Source: CAZEDM01 sp964511075 (GTDB taxonomy: Bacteria; Zixibacteria; MSB-5A5; RBG-16-43-9). Taken from it: a stretch of 64,000 nt of DNA. The stretch lies in assembly GCA_964511075.1 (NCBI GenBank), contig CAZEDM010000009.1:95654-159653 (forward strand). The letters are read 5' to 3'. The position numbers were made by a program, and so were the translations under genes. Below, piece after piece: positions 8,565-16,435 of the stretch; position 1 is the stretch's first letter, and each line of letters starts with the position of its first letter. Under the pieces are notes generated by a model. That model had not been told where the DNA came from and did not search any database. It saw nothing but the letters and a program-made list of their open reading frames with translations.

Positions 8565-8686
8565 AGATTAAACCACCTCTGAAGTGACTTTTTTCAAATA
8601 TAATTCTCGCCGGCTTTTTTAACAACTATTTTCTGCTTGACATTCATTCTGCCATTATGGTATTTTAGAACAAAATTTTTAAAGCG

Positions 8687-9652
8687 ATGAAAAATATCTG
8701 GGTAAAAGATTTGAAGCCCGGGACAGAAATCACGGATTTCTTTGTCCTGAGAAAAAAAGAGCTCAAGGAATACAACGGACAGAAATATCTCAAACTGGAG
8801 CTGGGAGACCCTTCCGGCAGGATAGATGCGGTTCTGTGGGAGAAAGCTGAGGAGGCTTACACTGAGGCTGAAACAGGAGAGATAGTCAAAGTCAAAGGTA
8901 CAGCAATAACCTATCGGGAAGGCCTGGAGATAAAAATAGAGAAGATAAGAAAGGCTAAAGAGGAAGAGTGCGACCCTATGGATTTTTTGCCTAAGTCCAG
9001 GATGGACTTAGGCTTACTTTTTGAGGATTTTAAAGGAAAAGCAGGGAGCCTGGAAAACCCTCATCTTAAAAGGCTTTTGAATCTGATACTGGAAGACGAG
9101 AAGTTAGTCCAAAGACTTAAAATAGCTCCGGCAGCAAAGCTCTGGCATCATTCCTATCTGGGCGGGCTTCTGGAGCATACCCTGAAGGTGGTGGAGTTCT
9201 GTGAAAAGGCGGCGGCTCTGTATGAGCTGGTGAACCGGGATTTATTGATCTCAGGCGCCTTATTGCACGATATAGGGAAGATTTATACCTATTCTCTTTC
9301 AGGTTTCATAGATTACACGGATGAGGGAAGGCTTCTGGGTCATATCGTCTCCGGGGACGAGCTGATCAACGAAAAAATCAAGAAGATCGAGGGATTCCCG
9401 CAGGAGTTAGCCCTACAGTTCAGGCATTTGATCCTTGCCCATCAGGGGCAGCTGGAATTTGCCTCCCCGATTGTTCCCCAGACCTTAGAGGCGGTTATCC
9501 TTTACTATGCAGACGAGATGGATGCCAAAGCCGGAGCCTTCAGCGATATAATCAACCGGGAGTTGCAGCAGGGGCGTGAAGGTAAAAAATGGAGCGATTG
9601 GGTTCCGCTAATCCGTCGATATATATATTTAGGAGAGGAGAAGGAGGAGTAA
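8687..9652 (+). CDS. OB-fold plus HD-domain hydrolase, YhaM-like 3'-5' exoribonuclease
   Basis: A 321-residue protein with an N-terminal OB nucleic-acid-binding domain (about residues 5-90, LKLELGDPSGRIDAVLW) and an HD metallohydrolase domain. Metal ligands are visible at HH 154-155, HDIGK 194-198 and LAHQG near 250. This architecture and length match Bacillus YhaM, a Mn-dependent 3'-5' exonuclease acting on RNA and single-stranded DNA. It lies 28 bases upstream of mreB on the same strand and may share its transcript. Confidence 0.85.
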   Translation: MKNIWVKDLKPGTEITDFFVLRKKELKEYNGQKYLKLELGDPSGRIDAVLWEKAEEAYTEAETGEIVKVKGTAITYREGLEIKIEKIRKAKEEECDPMDFLPKSRMDLGLLFEDFKGKAGSLENPHLKRLLNLILEDEKLVQRLKIAPAAKLWHHSYLGGLLEHTLKVVEFCEKAAALYELVNRDLLISGALLHDIGKIYTYSLSGFIDYTDEGRLLGHIVSGDELINEKIKKIEGFPQELALQFRHLILAHQGQLEFASPIVPQTLEAVILYYADEMDAKAGAFSDIINRELQQGREGKKWSDWVPLIRRYIYLGEEKEE

Positions 9653-9680
9653 TTCTTTAAATTTCCCTTGAGGAGGAAGG

Positions 9681-10709
9681 ATGGGATTTTTCGATTTCAT
9701 ATCCAACGATATCGGAATAGATCTGGGCACCGCCAATACCCTGGTCTTTGTGCGGGGGGAGGGCATCGTATTGAACGAGCCTTCGGTGGTAGCAGTAGAG
9801 GTTTCTACCAAAAAGGTCCTGGCAGTTGGCGCAGCTGCCAAGGAGATGCTGGGCAGAACCCCGGGAGAGATCGAAGCCATAAGGCCTTTGAAGGACGGGG
9901 TGATCGCAGACTTTGAAACTACGGAGAAATTACTTTCGGATTTCATCAAAAGAGTGGTCAGGCACCGCTATCTGATGAAGCCGAGGATCGTCATCTCGGT
10001 TCCTTCAGGCATAACCGAGGTGGAGAAAAGAGCAGTCAGGGATTCTGCGGAAAACGCGGGAGCCAGGGACGTTTTTTTGATTCAGGAGCCCATGGCAGCC
10101 GCGATCGGAGTGGGATTGCCCGTGGACCAGCCCACCGGAAGCATGGTCATAGACGTAGGAGGAGGGACCTCGGAGATTGCGGTTATCGCTCTGAACGGGA
10201 TAGTCAACAACATCTCCATTCGTATCGCCGGGGATGAGATGGATGAAGCCATCGTCCTTTACCTCAAGAAGAACTATAATCTGCTGATAGGGGAGAGGAC
10301 AGCCGAGGAGATAAAGATCAAGATCGGCTCCGCCTTTCCCATGGAGAACGAGGACGTGATGGAGATAAAGGGTAGGGACCTGGTTGCAGGAATACCCAAG
10401 ACCATAAAGATAAGCTCGGTACAGATCCGGGAGGCGTTAAGCGAGCCGGTCGAAGCCATAGTCGAGGCTGTGAGACAGGCATTGGAGCAGACCCCTCCCG
10501 AGCTGTCCGCGGATATTTTAGACCGCGGAATAATCGTCACCGGCGGAGGAGCATTGCTCAAGGGACTGGACAAAAGGATAAGACACGAGACCAATCTTCC
10601 GGTGATCGTGGCGGATGACCCTCTGACCTGCGTGGTCAGGGGGACAGGTAAGGTTCTGGACAATCTGCCCTTTTACTCCAAGGTCTTGATAAGGAGCAAG
10701 AGGGACTAA
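9681..10709 (+). CDS. mreB: Rod-shape-determining actin homologue MreB
   Basis: MreB forms membrane-associated filaments that steer the lateral cell-wall elongasome, so the cell is probably rod-shaped. The 342 residues carry the actin-fold phosphate loops IGIDLGTANTLV near the N-terminus and VIDVGGGTSEIAVI near 155, plus GIIVTGGGALLKGLD near 290. The amphipathic N-terminus MGFFDFISNDI is usual for membrane-binding MreB. A GAGGAGG ribosome-binding site precedes it. The mreC, mreD and pbp2 genes that often follow are not here; a terminator and an ECF sigma gene follow instead. Confidence 0.97.
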   Translation: MGFFDFISNDIGIDLGTANTLVFVRGEGIVLNEPSVVAVEVSTKKVLAVGAAAKEMLGRTPGEIEAIRPLKDGVIADFETTEKLLSDFIKRVVRHRYLMKPRIVISVPSGITEVEKRAVRDSAENAGARDVFLIQEPMAAAIGVGLPVDQPTGSMVIDVGGGTSEIAVIALNGIVNNISIRIAGDEMDEAIVLYLKKNYNLLIGERTAEEIKIKIGSAFPMENEDVMEIKGRDLVAGIPKTIKISSVQIREALSEPVEAIVEAVRQALEQTPPELSADILDRGIIVTGGGALLKGLDKRIRHETNLPVIVADDPLTCVVRGTGKVLDNLPFYSKVLIRSKRD

Positions 10710-10714
10710 GAAAA

Positions 10715-10739
10715 CAGTTGTCAGTTACCAGTGGTCAGT
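10715..10739 (+). repeat. Heptamer array of CAGTTRY type after mreB
   Basis: Seven-base units CAGTTGT (10715-10721), CAGTTAC (10722-10728), CAGTGGT (10729-10735) and a partial CAGT follow the mreB stop. It has the same 7-bp period as the arrays around the four-helix-bundle gene but a different unit. Confidence 0.6.
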
Positions 10740-10748
10740 CTGGAAGAA

Positions 10749-10776
10749 AAAGGGCAAATCCGGTTTGCCCTTTATT
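10749..10776 (+). terminator. Rho-independent terminator after mreB
   Basis: AAAGGGCAAA (10749-10758) pairs perfectly with TTTGCCCTTT (10764-10773) around a five-base loop, followed by ATTATT. It separates mreB from the sigma-factor module. Confidence 0.85.
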
Positions 10777-10813
10777 ATTTGCGTTATTCGATTAAACCTT
10801 TAAGGTGTCTCTG

Positions 10814-11392
10814 GTGTCAAAATATATAGAAAACAAAAAGATGGAGAATGAGGATAAAGCCCAGGAGCTGATTGCAGGGTTCAAACAAGGTGAGGAGAAG
10901 GCTTTCAATGAACTGGTCAACCTATACAAAAAGAGGGTCTTTCATCTGGTTCTGCGGATGGTGCGCAACAAAGAGGATGCCATGGATTTAACCCAGGAGG
11001 TATTTGTGAGGGCTTATCATTCCCTGAAAGATTTCAGAGGAGAATCCGGCTTCTCCACCTGGCTTCACAGGATTGCGGTAAACCTGTGTCTGAATTTCAC
11101 CCAGAGGGATAAATTCAGGTCCTTTATCTCGCTGCCAGATTTAGCCCAGCCGGTTGCCTCCTCCGATTCTCCTCTTAAGGATTTTGAAAAAAAAGAGCTG
11201 GATAAGGCTATTGACCAGACAGTTTTGAATTTGCCCAAGATGCAGAGGACTGTTTTTGTCCTGAGGCATTACCAGGAATTACCTTATTTGGAGATCGCCA
11301 GAGTGTTAGGTAAAAGCGAGGGAACCGTCAAGGCAAATTATTTTCAGGCCATTACCAAGCTTAAAAAAGCTTTGTCCCATTTCAGGGAGTAG
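10814..11392 (+). CDS. ECF RNA polymerase sigma factor (module 1)
   Basis: Extracytoplasmic-function sigma factor with sigma region 2 (DAMDLTQEVFVRAYHSL, core binding and -10 recognition) and region 4 (LPYLEIARVLGKSEGTVKAN, -35 recognition helix-turn-helix). The start is uncertain: I prefer GTG 10814 because AAGGTG lies at 10802-10807. GTG 10805 and ATG 10841 are in the same frame. It is followed 12 bases later by a zinc-finger anti-sigma gene and then by two Spy/CpxP-like periplasmic genes, so it probably controls an envelope-stress response. Confidence 0.9.
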   Translation: MSKYIENKKMENEDKAQELIAGFKQGEEKAFNELVNLYKKRVFHLVLRMVRNKEDAMDLTQEVFVRAYHSLKDFRGESGFSTWLHRIAVNLCLNFTQRDKFRSFISLPDLAQPVASSDSPLKDFEKKELDKAIDQTVLNLPKMQRTVFVLRHYQELPYLEIARVLGKSEGTVKANYFQAITKLKKALSHFRE

Positions 11393-11404
11393 AGGAAGAG
11401 AACA

Positions 11405-12025
11405 ATGAGATGTAAAGAGATAAAACGCAGATTGTTAGACTATTATGAGAACTCCCTTCTGCCTGAAGAGAGAAGATTAATCCAGGAGCATCTGGAGCTT
11501 TGCCAGAGCTGTCAAAAAGAGCTTGAGAATTTAAGTGCGACTTTCAAACTCCTGGAGAAGGAAAGCCTCTTTGAGCCGGATGAGCACTACTGGACTGGTT
11601 TCGTGCCCGGGGTAAGATCAAAACTTGAAAAGGGAAGAGAGACTACAGTGGTTCTCATTCCGAAATGGAGGATTGCCGGGGGAATTATCACCTTCTTCTT
11701 CATTTTGATTTTGGGAGTTTTTCTGCTCAAGCAGGACCAGAAAGTAATGTTCAGATCCGGGGAGGAGACTTATACTTATCTATCACCTACGGAGAGCGAG
11801 AATATAGTCGAGCTTCTCTATGCTGAAGAAGACTACGAAGGCTCCTTTGATTATCTTTTCTCCGATAAGGAGAAGAAAAAACTGGCTATGTTGGAGGAAG
11901 AATTAGAGGAAGGATACTGGGATAAGGGCGGAAAGGAAAAAGCCATAGAGGAGCTGGATTTAAAAGAGCTGGAGAGTTTAAAGGCGAATTTAGAAAAGAC
12001 AAAATTTAAAAAGGAGATCTTATGA
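11405..12025 (+). CDS. Membrane anti-sigma factor with N-terminal zinc finger (module 1)
   Basis: A 206-residue zf-HC2 anti-sigma factor. The HxxxCxxC zinc motif (HLELCQSC, residues 29-36) lies in the cytoplasmic N-terminus that would hold the sigma factor. One TM helix is at about 97-115 (GGIITFFFILILGVFLL), and the acidic C-terminal half should face the periplasm as the sensor. It is encoded directly after its presumed partner sigma and overlaps the next gene by ATGA. Confidence 0.85.
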   Translation: MRCKEIKRRLLDYYENSLLPEERRLIQEHLELCQSCQKELENLSATFKLLEKESLFEPDEHYWTGFVPGVRSKLEKGRETTVVLIPKWRIAGGIITFFFILILGVFLLKQDQKVMFRSGEETYTYLSPTESENIVELLYAEEDYEGSFDYLFSDKEKKKLAMLEEELEEGYWDKGGKEKAIEELDLKELESLKANLEKTKFKKEIL

Positions 12026-12537
12026 GGATGAAGGTTAACCACCTGGGAATCATGATAATAGCTTTGGGGTTATTTTTGACCGCCCAGACACTCAAAGCAC
12101 AGGGTCCTATGGGCGGACCCTTAGCCCAGGATAAAAGAAAGGAGATCAGAGAGGAAATCGAGACTTTAAAGATGTGGAAGATGTTGGAGGCTCTGGATCT
12201 GTCCCCCAAACAGTCGGATGAGTTTTTACCAGCCTGGAGGGAAGTGCAAAATGCACACAGGATTTTCAGGGAAAAAAGGGAGGAGCTTTTCAGGGAACTG
12301 GAAGCGACTTTAGGGGAGGAGCAGAAAATAAAAGAGAGAAGGATCAGGGAGATACTGACTCAGCTGGACAAAGGTAGAGCCAGGTTAGAGGAGGCCCAGC
12401 AGAGATTCAGAGCGAAAAGCGAGGGAATCTTGACGCTGGAACAGCAGGCAAAGCTTTTGCTTTTTGAGGAAAGATTTGAAGGAAGAATGATGGAGATGAT
12501 TCGCAAGTACAGAGGCAGAAAAGGATTTGAGCAATAG
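12022..12537 (+). CDS. Spy/CpxP-like periplasmic protein
   Basis: A 171-residue exported helical protein with a signal peptide (residues 1-26, cleavage near TLKAQG). The mature part is charged alpha-helix with LDLSPKQSDEFLPAW, resembling the LTxxQ motif of Spy/CpxP and the periplasmic metal-sensor family. Such proteins act as ATP-independent chaperones or as sensors for envelope stress. Its start lies in the stop of the anti-sigma gene (ATGA at 12022-12025), so the two are translationally coupled. No metal-binding motif is obvious. Confidence 0.75.
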   Translation: MRMKVNHLGIMIIALGLFLTAQTLKAQGPMGGPLAQDKRKEIREEIETLKMWKMLEALDLSPKQSDEFLPAWREVQNAHRIFREKREELFRELEATLGEEQKIKERRIREILTQLDKGRARLEEAQQRFRAKSEGILTLEQQAKLLLFEERFEGRMMEMIRKYRGRKGFEQ

Positions 12538-12580
12538 AAAATATATTAATTGAGATTCATCTTAAAGGAGGTGAGATAAA

Positions 12581-13264
12581 ATGATTATACCAAAGAAGCT
12601 GACCTTGTTCCTGGTTTCTTTCCTGACATTGTTTCTGCTCTCTTCCGCTTCGGTTTTCTCACAGAGTATGCAGGGTATGGAGAAGGGAAAACCAGTCAAA
12701 CCGGGACTGAATCTTTCAGCAGGACAGAAGCAGCAGATCAGGAGTCTGGCTCTGGAAGGGGAGAAGGCTAAAATCAGGCTCAATTCAGATCTGAGGATTG
12801 CCCAGCTGGAATTAAGAGAGCTTATGCAACAGGATGAGCTGGATAAGGCTAAGATCAACCGGAAGATCGAGGAGATCGGTGCCCTGAGGACTAAATTGCA
12901 AAAGGCCAAGTTCGAAAAGAGGATGGCACTGAGGGAGGTTCTGACCAAAGAGCAGCTGCAGAGCCTGAGAGAGAGAAGAATGCACCGGATGTTCAACAAA
13001 GGGTTAAAGGAAAGAAAGACCAGATTCAAACAGGGCAGGTCTCCCAGAAGGGGAATGCAGAGGATGGGACCGCTCTCCGGGGATATTCCACAGCCTCTAT
13101 CTCCGGATGAGTTTACAGAATCACCTTTACCCCCGGAGGAATCCTTATCTGAACCGGAGCTGGGTCTATTGGAAGAGGAGCTTTTTCCCACAGATGATTA
13201 CGAGCCCTTGCCTCCTCTGGACGGACTTCCGCTCTTACCGGAAGAGCTGCAGCCTCCGAAATAA
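12581..13264 (+). CDS. Spy/CpxP-like periplasmic protein with proline-rich acidic tail
   Basis: A 227-residue exported protein with a signal peptide (about 1-28, SSASVFSQS). The helical core (about 45-150) contains LNLSAGQKQQIRSLALEG and LTKEQLQSLRERR, the twin LTxxQ-type motifs of the Spy/CpxP fold. The last 60 residues are proline- and glutamate-rich and low in complexity (PLPPEESLSEPELGLLEEE). A strong AAGGAGGTGAG precedes the start. It is the last gene of the ECF module, with a terminator 27 bases on. Confidence 0.75.
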   Translation: MIIPKKLTLFLVSFLTLFLLSSASVFSQSMQGMEKGKPVKPGLNLSAGQKQQIRSLALEGEKAKIRLNSDLRIAQLELRELMQQDELDKAKINRKIEEIGALRTKLQKAKFEKRMALREVLTKEQLQSLRERRMHRMFNKGLKERKTRFKQGRSPRRGMQRMGPLSGDIPQPLSPDEFTESPLPPEESLSEPELGLLEEELFPTDDYEPLPPLDGLPLLPEELQPPK

Positions 13265-13290
13265 CTCAAAAAAATTAATATCACTCTTAA

Positions 13291-13317
13291 AAAGCCTCCT
13301 AAAGGGAGGCTTTTTTG
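13291..13317. terminator. Terminator closing ECF module 1, probably bidirectional
   Basis: AAAGCCTCC (13291-13299) pairs with GGAGGCTTT (13305-13313) and is followed by TTTT. Genes converge here, and the A-rich left flank would serve the minus strand too. Confidence 0.85.
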
Positions 13318-13341
13318 TTTTAAACCTTTATCGAATGTAGG

Positions 13342-13359
13342 GCAAGGTTTCAACCTTGC
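13342..13359. repeat. GTAGGGCAAGG-type palindrome
   Basis: GCAAGGTT and AACCTTGC pair around TC, preceded by TGTAG. It is the same family as 49685-49707 and 60231-60251, where the reversed frame GCCTTGCCCTAC appears. Confidence 0.65.
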
Positions 13360-13369
13360 TTTTAACAGT

Positions 13370-14098
13370 TTATTTTAAAACTTTACTCAAAAAAGCAATG
13401 GTACGGTCGTTTTGGGGGGAATTCAGGATATTTTCGGTTTGCCCTTTTTCGATGATCTTCCCCTGGTCCATAAATATGATTCTATTTGCCACCTCCCTGG
13501 CAAATCCTATCTCGTGGGTTACCACCAGCATGGTCATCCCCTCTTTAGCTAAAAGCTTCATCACCTCCAGGACCTCGCCTATCATCTCCGGATCCAGGGC
13601 AGAGGTAGGCTCGTCGAAAAGCATTATCTTCGGATTCATAGCCAGTGCCCGGGCAATGGCTACCCTCTGCTGCTGTCCTCCTGAAAGCTGGCTGGGAAAT
13701 GAGCCTTTCTTCTCCAGAAGTCCCACTTTTTTCAAAAGCTCCAGAGAGGTCTTCTCGGATGTTTGTTCATCCCTTTTTCGAACCACCTTCTGGGCTAAGC
13801 ACAGATTTCCCAAAACAGAGAGATGAGGAAATAGATTGAAATCCTGAAAAACCATCCCGATCTCCTCTCTGACCTTGTGGATGCTCTTCTTGTCCTTATC
13901 CAATCTAATGCCATCGATTATGATTTTTCCTGAATCAACTTTCTCCAGGCCGTTCAAACATCTGAGCAAGGTGCTCTTACCTGAGCCGGATGGTCCGATC
14001 ACCACCACCACCTCACCTTTTTCGACTTCAAAGCTTGCCCTGTCTAAGGCTGTTAGTTCACCGAATCTTTTGCTGATATTTTTGGTTTGAATGATCAT
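13370..14098 (-). CDS. glnQ: Polar amino acid ABC transporter ATPase
   Basis: A 242-residue ATPase of the GlnQ/HisP class driving uptake of a polar amino acid. Walker A is GPSGSGKST (residues 34-42), the ABC signature LSGGQQQR lies near 138, and Walker B is IMLFDEPTSALDP, followed by the H-loop VTHE. The permease gene is 150 bases upstream on the same strand, with three palindromic elements between them. The binding-protein gene lies 2.4 kb upstream beyond a plus-strand insert. The substrate cannot be fixed from sequence. Confidence 0.92.
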   Translation of the reverse strand: MIIQTKNISKRFGELTALDRASFEVEKGEVVVVIGPSGSGKSTLLRCLNGLEKVDSGKIIIDGIRLDKDKKSIHKVREEIGMVFQDFNLFPHLSVLGNLCLAQKVVRKRDEQTSEKTSLELLKKVGLLEKKGSFPSQLSGGQQQRVAIARALAMNPKIMLFDEPTSALDPEMIGEVLEVMKLLAKEGMTMLVVTHEIGFAREVANRIIFMDQGKIIEKGQTENILNSPQNDRTIAFLSKVLK

Positions 14099-14107
14099 TT
14101 GTTAGTT

Positions 14108-14218
14108 GGAGTGAAAAGCTTCAGCTTTACCTATCTGATAAACCTAAAGGTTTCTAAGTGCCAGCCAGGTCTCCTGACCTGGCTGGGCTACCATGGAATC
14201 AGTCCGCCTCAGGCGGAC
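14108..14218. repeat. Four palindromic elements inside the transporter operon
   Basis: Between permease and ATPase genes lie GGAGTGAAAAGCTTCAGC (14108-14125) running to TTTAC at 14130, AAACCTAAAGGTTT (14140-14153), an 11-bp stem CCAGCCAGGTC/GACCTGGCTGG (14161-14186, four-base loop), and GTCCGCCT/AGGCGGAC (14202-14218). Each type recurs elsewhere in the window. They fill almost the entire 150-base spacer. Confidence 0.75.
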
Positions 14219-14248
14219 GACGGTCACTTGAAATCCGTATATTTTACC

Positions 14249-14944
14249 TCAATGCTGTATCCCGTATCCATGCACTTTGTATTTCTTCTCCAGAAAAGAT
14301 ATCAACCGGGATAAACTCAAGGTCATTGCCAGATAGATTATGCCCACCACCAGCCAGGTTTGAAAATCAACAAAATACTGGGAGTAATATTCCCTGCCTG
14401 CGCGGGTCAGTTCCCTCAAACCAATTATCGAGACCAGGGAGCTGTCTTTCAGGGAGGCTATGAACTCATTGGCAACCGGAGGGATTATTATCCTGAAGGA
14501 TTGCGGCAGAATCACATACCTCATAGTCTGGTAGGGCGTCATCCCCAGGGATAAAGCCGCCTGATACTGTCCCTTATGGATCGCCTGAATCCCTGCCCTG
14601 ATTATCTCGGCTAAATAGGCAGAATAGCAAACTCCGATGGCGATAACCCCGGCTAAAAAACGGTCTAAATTCAAGATCTTACCCAGGCCGAAGTAGATGA
14701 AGAATATCTGCACCAAAAGAGGAATCCCCCTGAGCACATCCACATAGATTTTCGAAAGTGCTTTAATCGAGCCTCTGGGCGAAAGCCGGGCAATCCCTAC
14801 TAAAAGACCCAAAAGCAAAGCCAGGGCAAAAGCAACCAGGGTCAATTTGATGGTCATGGGGATAGCCGGAGCCAAGAAGACGAAGATATTTTTTAAGATA
14901 TGAAGTTGTGTGGATGTCCAGCTTAACATTTCATTCAGGAACAT
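14249..14944 (-). CDS. glnP: Polar amino acid ABC transporter permease
   Basis: A 231-residue membrane subunit of the HisM/GlnP family with about five TM helices. The cytoplasmic EAA loop reads QAALSLGMTPYQTMRYVILPQ-like around residues 135-155 and docks on the ATPase. It probably forms a homodimeric channel since no second permease gene is present. It is co-oriented with glnQ downstream. Confidence 0.9.
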   Translation of the reverse strand: MFLNEMLSWTSTQLHILKNIFVFLAPAIPMTIKLTLVAFALALLLGLLVGIARLSPRGSIKALSKIYVDVLRGIPLLVQIFFIYFGLGKILNLDRFLAGVIAIGVCYSAYLAEIIRAGIQAIHKGQYQAALSLGMTPYQTMRYVILPQSFRIIIPPVANEFIASLKDSSLVSIIGLRELTRAGREYYSQYFVDFQTWLVVGIIYLAMTLSLSRLISFLEKKYKVHGYGIQH

Positions 14945-15018
14945 AGGAAGACCCGATTTTTAGCGAAAATCTAAGGAATATCAGGAAGAAGTCAAGTGGA
15001 ATGTTTGATATCCTGTTC

Positions 15019-15217
15019 GGAGTGCAACAGCTTGCTGTTGCCTGCTCTTGCATTTTCTATGGATTAATTATTCCTAAACAGTAGGGTGAGGTTACCTCGC
15101 TCCTGCGTAGAGAAAAAAATAGCGTCGGGCTTTATCCCCGACGAGTTTGAAAATTACCTTTCGTAGTGCGAGGCTTTCAGCCTCGCCCACAGCGACCCTG
15201 AAGGGTCGCACTACGAA
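15019..15217. repeat. Palindrome cluster with a nested composite element
   Basis: 15019-15041 is GGAGT followed by GCAACAGC/GCTGTTGC. 15123-15143 is CGTCGGG/CCCGACG. 15160-15217 is composite: an outer 12-bp stem TTCGTAGTGCGA/TCGCACTACGAA encloses two hairpins, GCGAGGCT/AGCCTCGC (15168-15186) and GCGACCCT/AGGGTCGC (15192-15209). The second inner core recurs at 47867-47884. The cluster marks the left edge of the plus-strand insert in the transporter locus. Confidence 0.75.
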
Positions 15218-15328
15218 CCAATATCCCCGCCTTGCTCTCAAGACTTGTTATGTGGTTAATTGAAACTGTCGATAACTAAGATATAATATCCAATAGTTTT
15301 CTGTAGATACAAAAATAGTCGATTATTT

Positions 15329-15661
15329 ATGAACGACAAAGCTATCTCTGAAAAGACGAAAACAAAGAGAATCTTTTACGGAATATTTGTACCCACAGTT
15401 GCATTACTTTGCCTCGGTGCTTGGTGTTCAGAATTTTTCTTAGAAAGAGGGCTCCTGACTCCAATGATAATGTTGGTGGTTGTTGGACAGACCATACTTC
15501 AAATTTGGATGTTCTTTGATTGCGTAAAGAGAGAGTTCAAAAGCAAGAATACTAAGAAAAACTGGATAGCAGCCATATTAATTGGGATTGTTGGAATTTT
15601 TATATATTTTCTTAAAGTATATAATAAAGACCTGAATCTAAATTACCAGGACTTTCGTTGA
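15329..15661 (+). CDS. Small membrane protein, PLDc_N-like
   Basis: A 110-residue protein with three hydrophobic segments (about 18-36, 44-62 and 82-99). The stretch TILQIWMFFDCVKREFKSKN followed by a last membrane helix resembles the short PLDc_N/YidH-like membrane domain, but the match is weak. Codon use is AT-rich compared with the flanking transporter genes, and the gene runs opposite to them, so it is likely part of a laterally acquired insert. Function unknown. Confidence 0.6.
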   Translation: MNDKAISEKTKTKRIFYGIFVPTVALLCLGAWCSEFFLERGLLTPMIMLVVVGQTILQIWMFFDCVKREFKSKNTKKNWIAAILIGIVGIFIYFLKVYNKDLNLNYQDFR

Positions 15662-15676
15662 GTTGTTTACAAATTT

Positions 15677-15915
15677 ATGGAGAGTAAAGTCATAGTCCCT
15701 TTTATTTGTAGCCAATGCGGAGCCGAGTTCACAGAATCTGATAGTGGGCTCTGTTGTTTCTGCAAAAAGCTCTTTTGCAGATGCCATTTGCTTAGTGTTG
15801 AGGAGGAGAAAAAGATGTAAAGCATGTGTGCCTGGGTTGTAAGAGGAAATACATTGATAAAAAAATTAGAAAAGAGGATAAATTTTTTAGAAAAAAGATT
15901 TTTTTACTTAATTAA
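15677..15915 (+). pseudogene. AN1-type zinc-finger gene interrupted by a one-base frameshift
   Basis: An ATG at 15677 opens a 47-residue frame with C11-x2-C14, C27-x-C29, C34 and H37 (CSQCG, CCFCKKLFCRCH), then stops at TAA 15818. Moving to the other frame through the A-run at about 15809-15813, as if one A were missing, restores DVKHVCLGCKRKYIDK and runs to a stop at 15913. The restored H-x-C completes the AN1 pattern C-x2-C-x12-C-x-C-x4-C-x2-H...H-x-C, although the spacer before the last His is longer than usual (12 residues). Either the gene is decayed or the assembly lacks one A. The short frame alone lacks the final ligands. Confidence 0.6.
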
Positions 15916-15931
15916 AAGGCTTGGAAATACT

Positions 15932-16408
15932 ATGAGAATAGAGATCAATTGTTTTGATGATATTCAAAGGGCAAGTCGTTCTTTACATGATGGAATTTTT
16001 GCAAGAAAAGATTTTATATACTACAAGGACAGAAAAATTTTTATATTAGATGCTGTTCGATTCATGTGGGAGAGAGTTGAACGAAAAGGGATTTGGATTT
16101 TTAAAATCATAAAAGCACCCTGGATAAAGTGTAGATTGGAACTAAAGGGTGTGTTGGAATATAAGATCAAGGAATATGAAAAAATGTACTTTTACGAATT
16201 CTCATCTATTGAGGTTGATAAAAATGATAAATTGTTCCTCAGCACTGCCGCTGGGATTGAGATTGAAATGGTGATTGAAAAGATTGAAGGCTGTCTTTTC
16301 GATATTGGAAATCTTATTGAGAATGATGTTGTAGGAAAGACTATTAGAAACATTACTAAACACAGATTTAATCAAGGATTAGATATCAATATTCATAAAT
16401 TGTTTTAA
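15932..16408 (+). CDS. Hypothetical protein, AT-rich, in the transporter-locus insert
   Basis: I do not recognise this 158-residue protein. The frame is open further upstream to 15824, but that part overlaps the restored AN1 frame. ATG 15932 (MRIEINCFDDIQ) is the first sensible start, with AAAAGG at 15914-15919 (weak). The protein is mixed alpha/beta and rich in Lys, Ile and Phe, with no TM helix or signal peptide. Its base composition is clearly lower in G+C than the flanking minus-strand genes, which fits horizontal acquisition of 15329-16408. Confidence 0.55.
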   Translation: MRIEINCFDDIQRASRSLHDGIFARKDFIYYKDRKIFILDAVRFMWERVERKGIWIFKIIKAPWIKCRLELKGVLEYKIKEYEKMYFYEFSSIEVDKNDKLFLSTAAGIEIEMVIEKIEGCLFDIGNLIENDVVGKTIRNITKHRFNQGLDINIHKLF

Positions 16409-16435
16409 ATTATATAGAGGTTGGACTTGCTTTCT

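Noticed and set aside
12562..13191. 209-residue minus-strand frame, serine-rich, opposite the second Spy/CpxP-like gene
   Set aside because: Ser/Cys/Leu-rich low-complexity translation is the mirror of a real Glu/Lys/Arg-rich gene with a signal peptide and strong ribosome-binding site.
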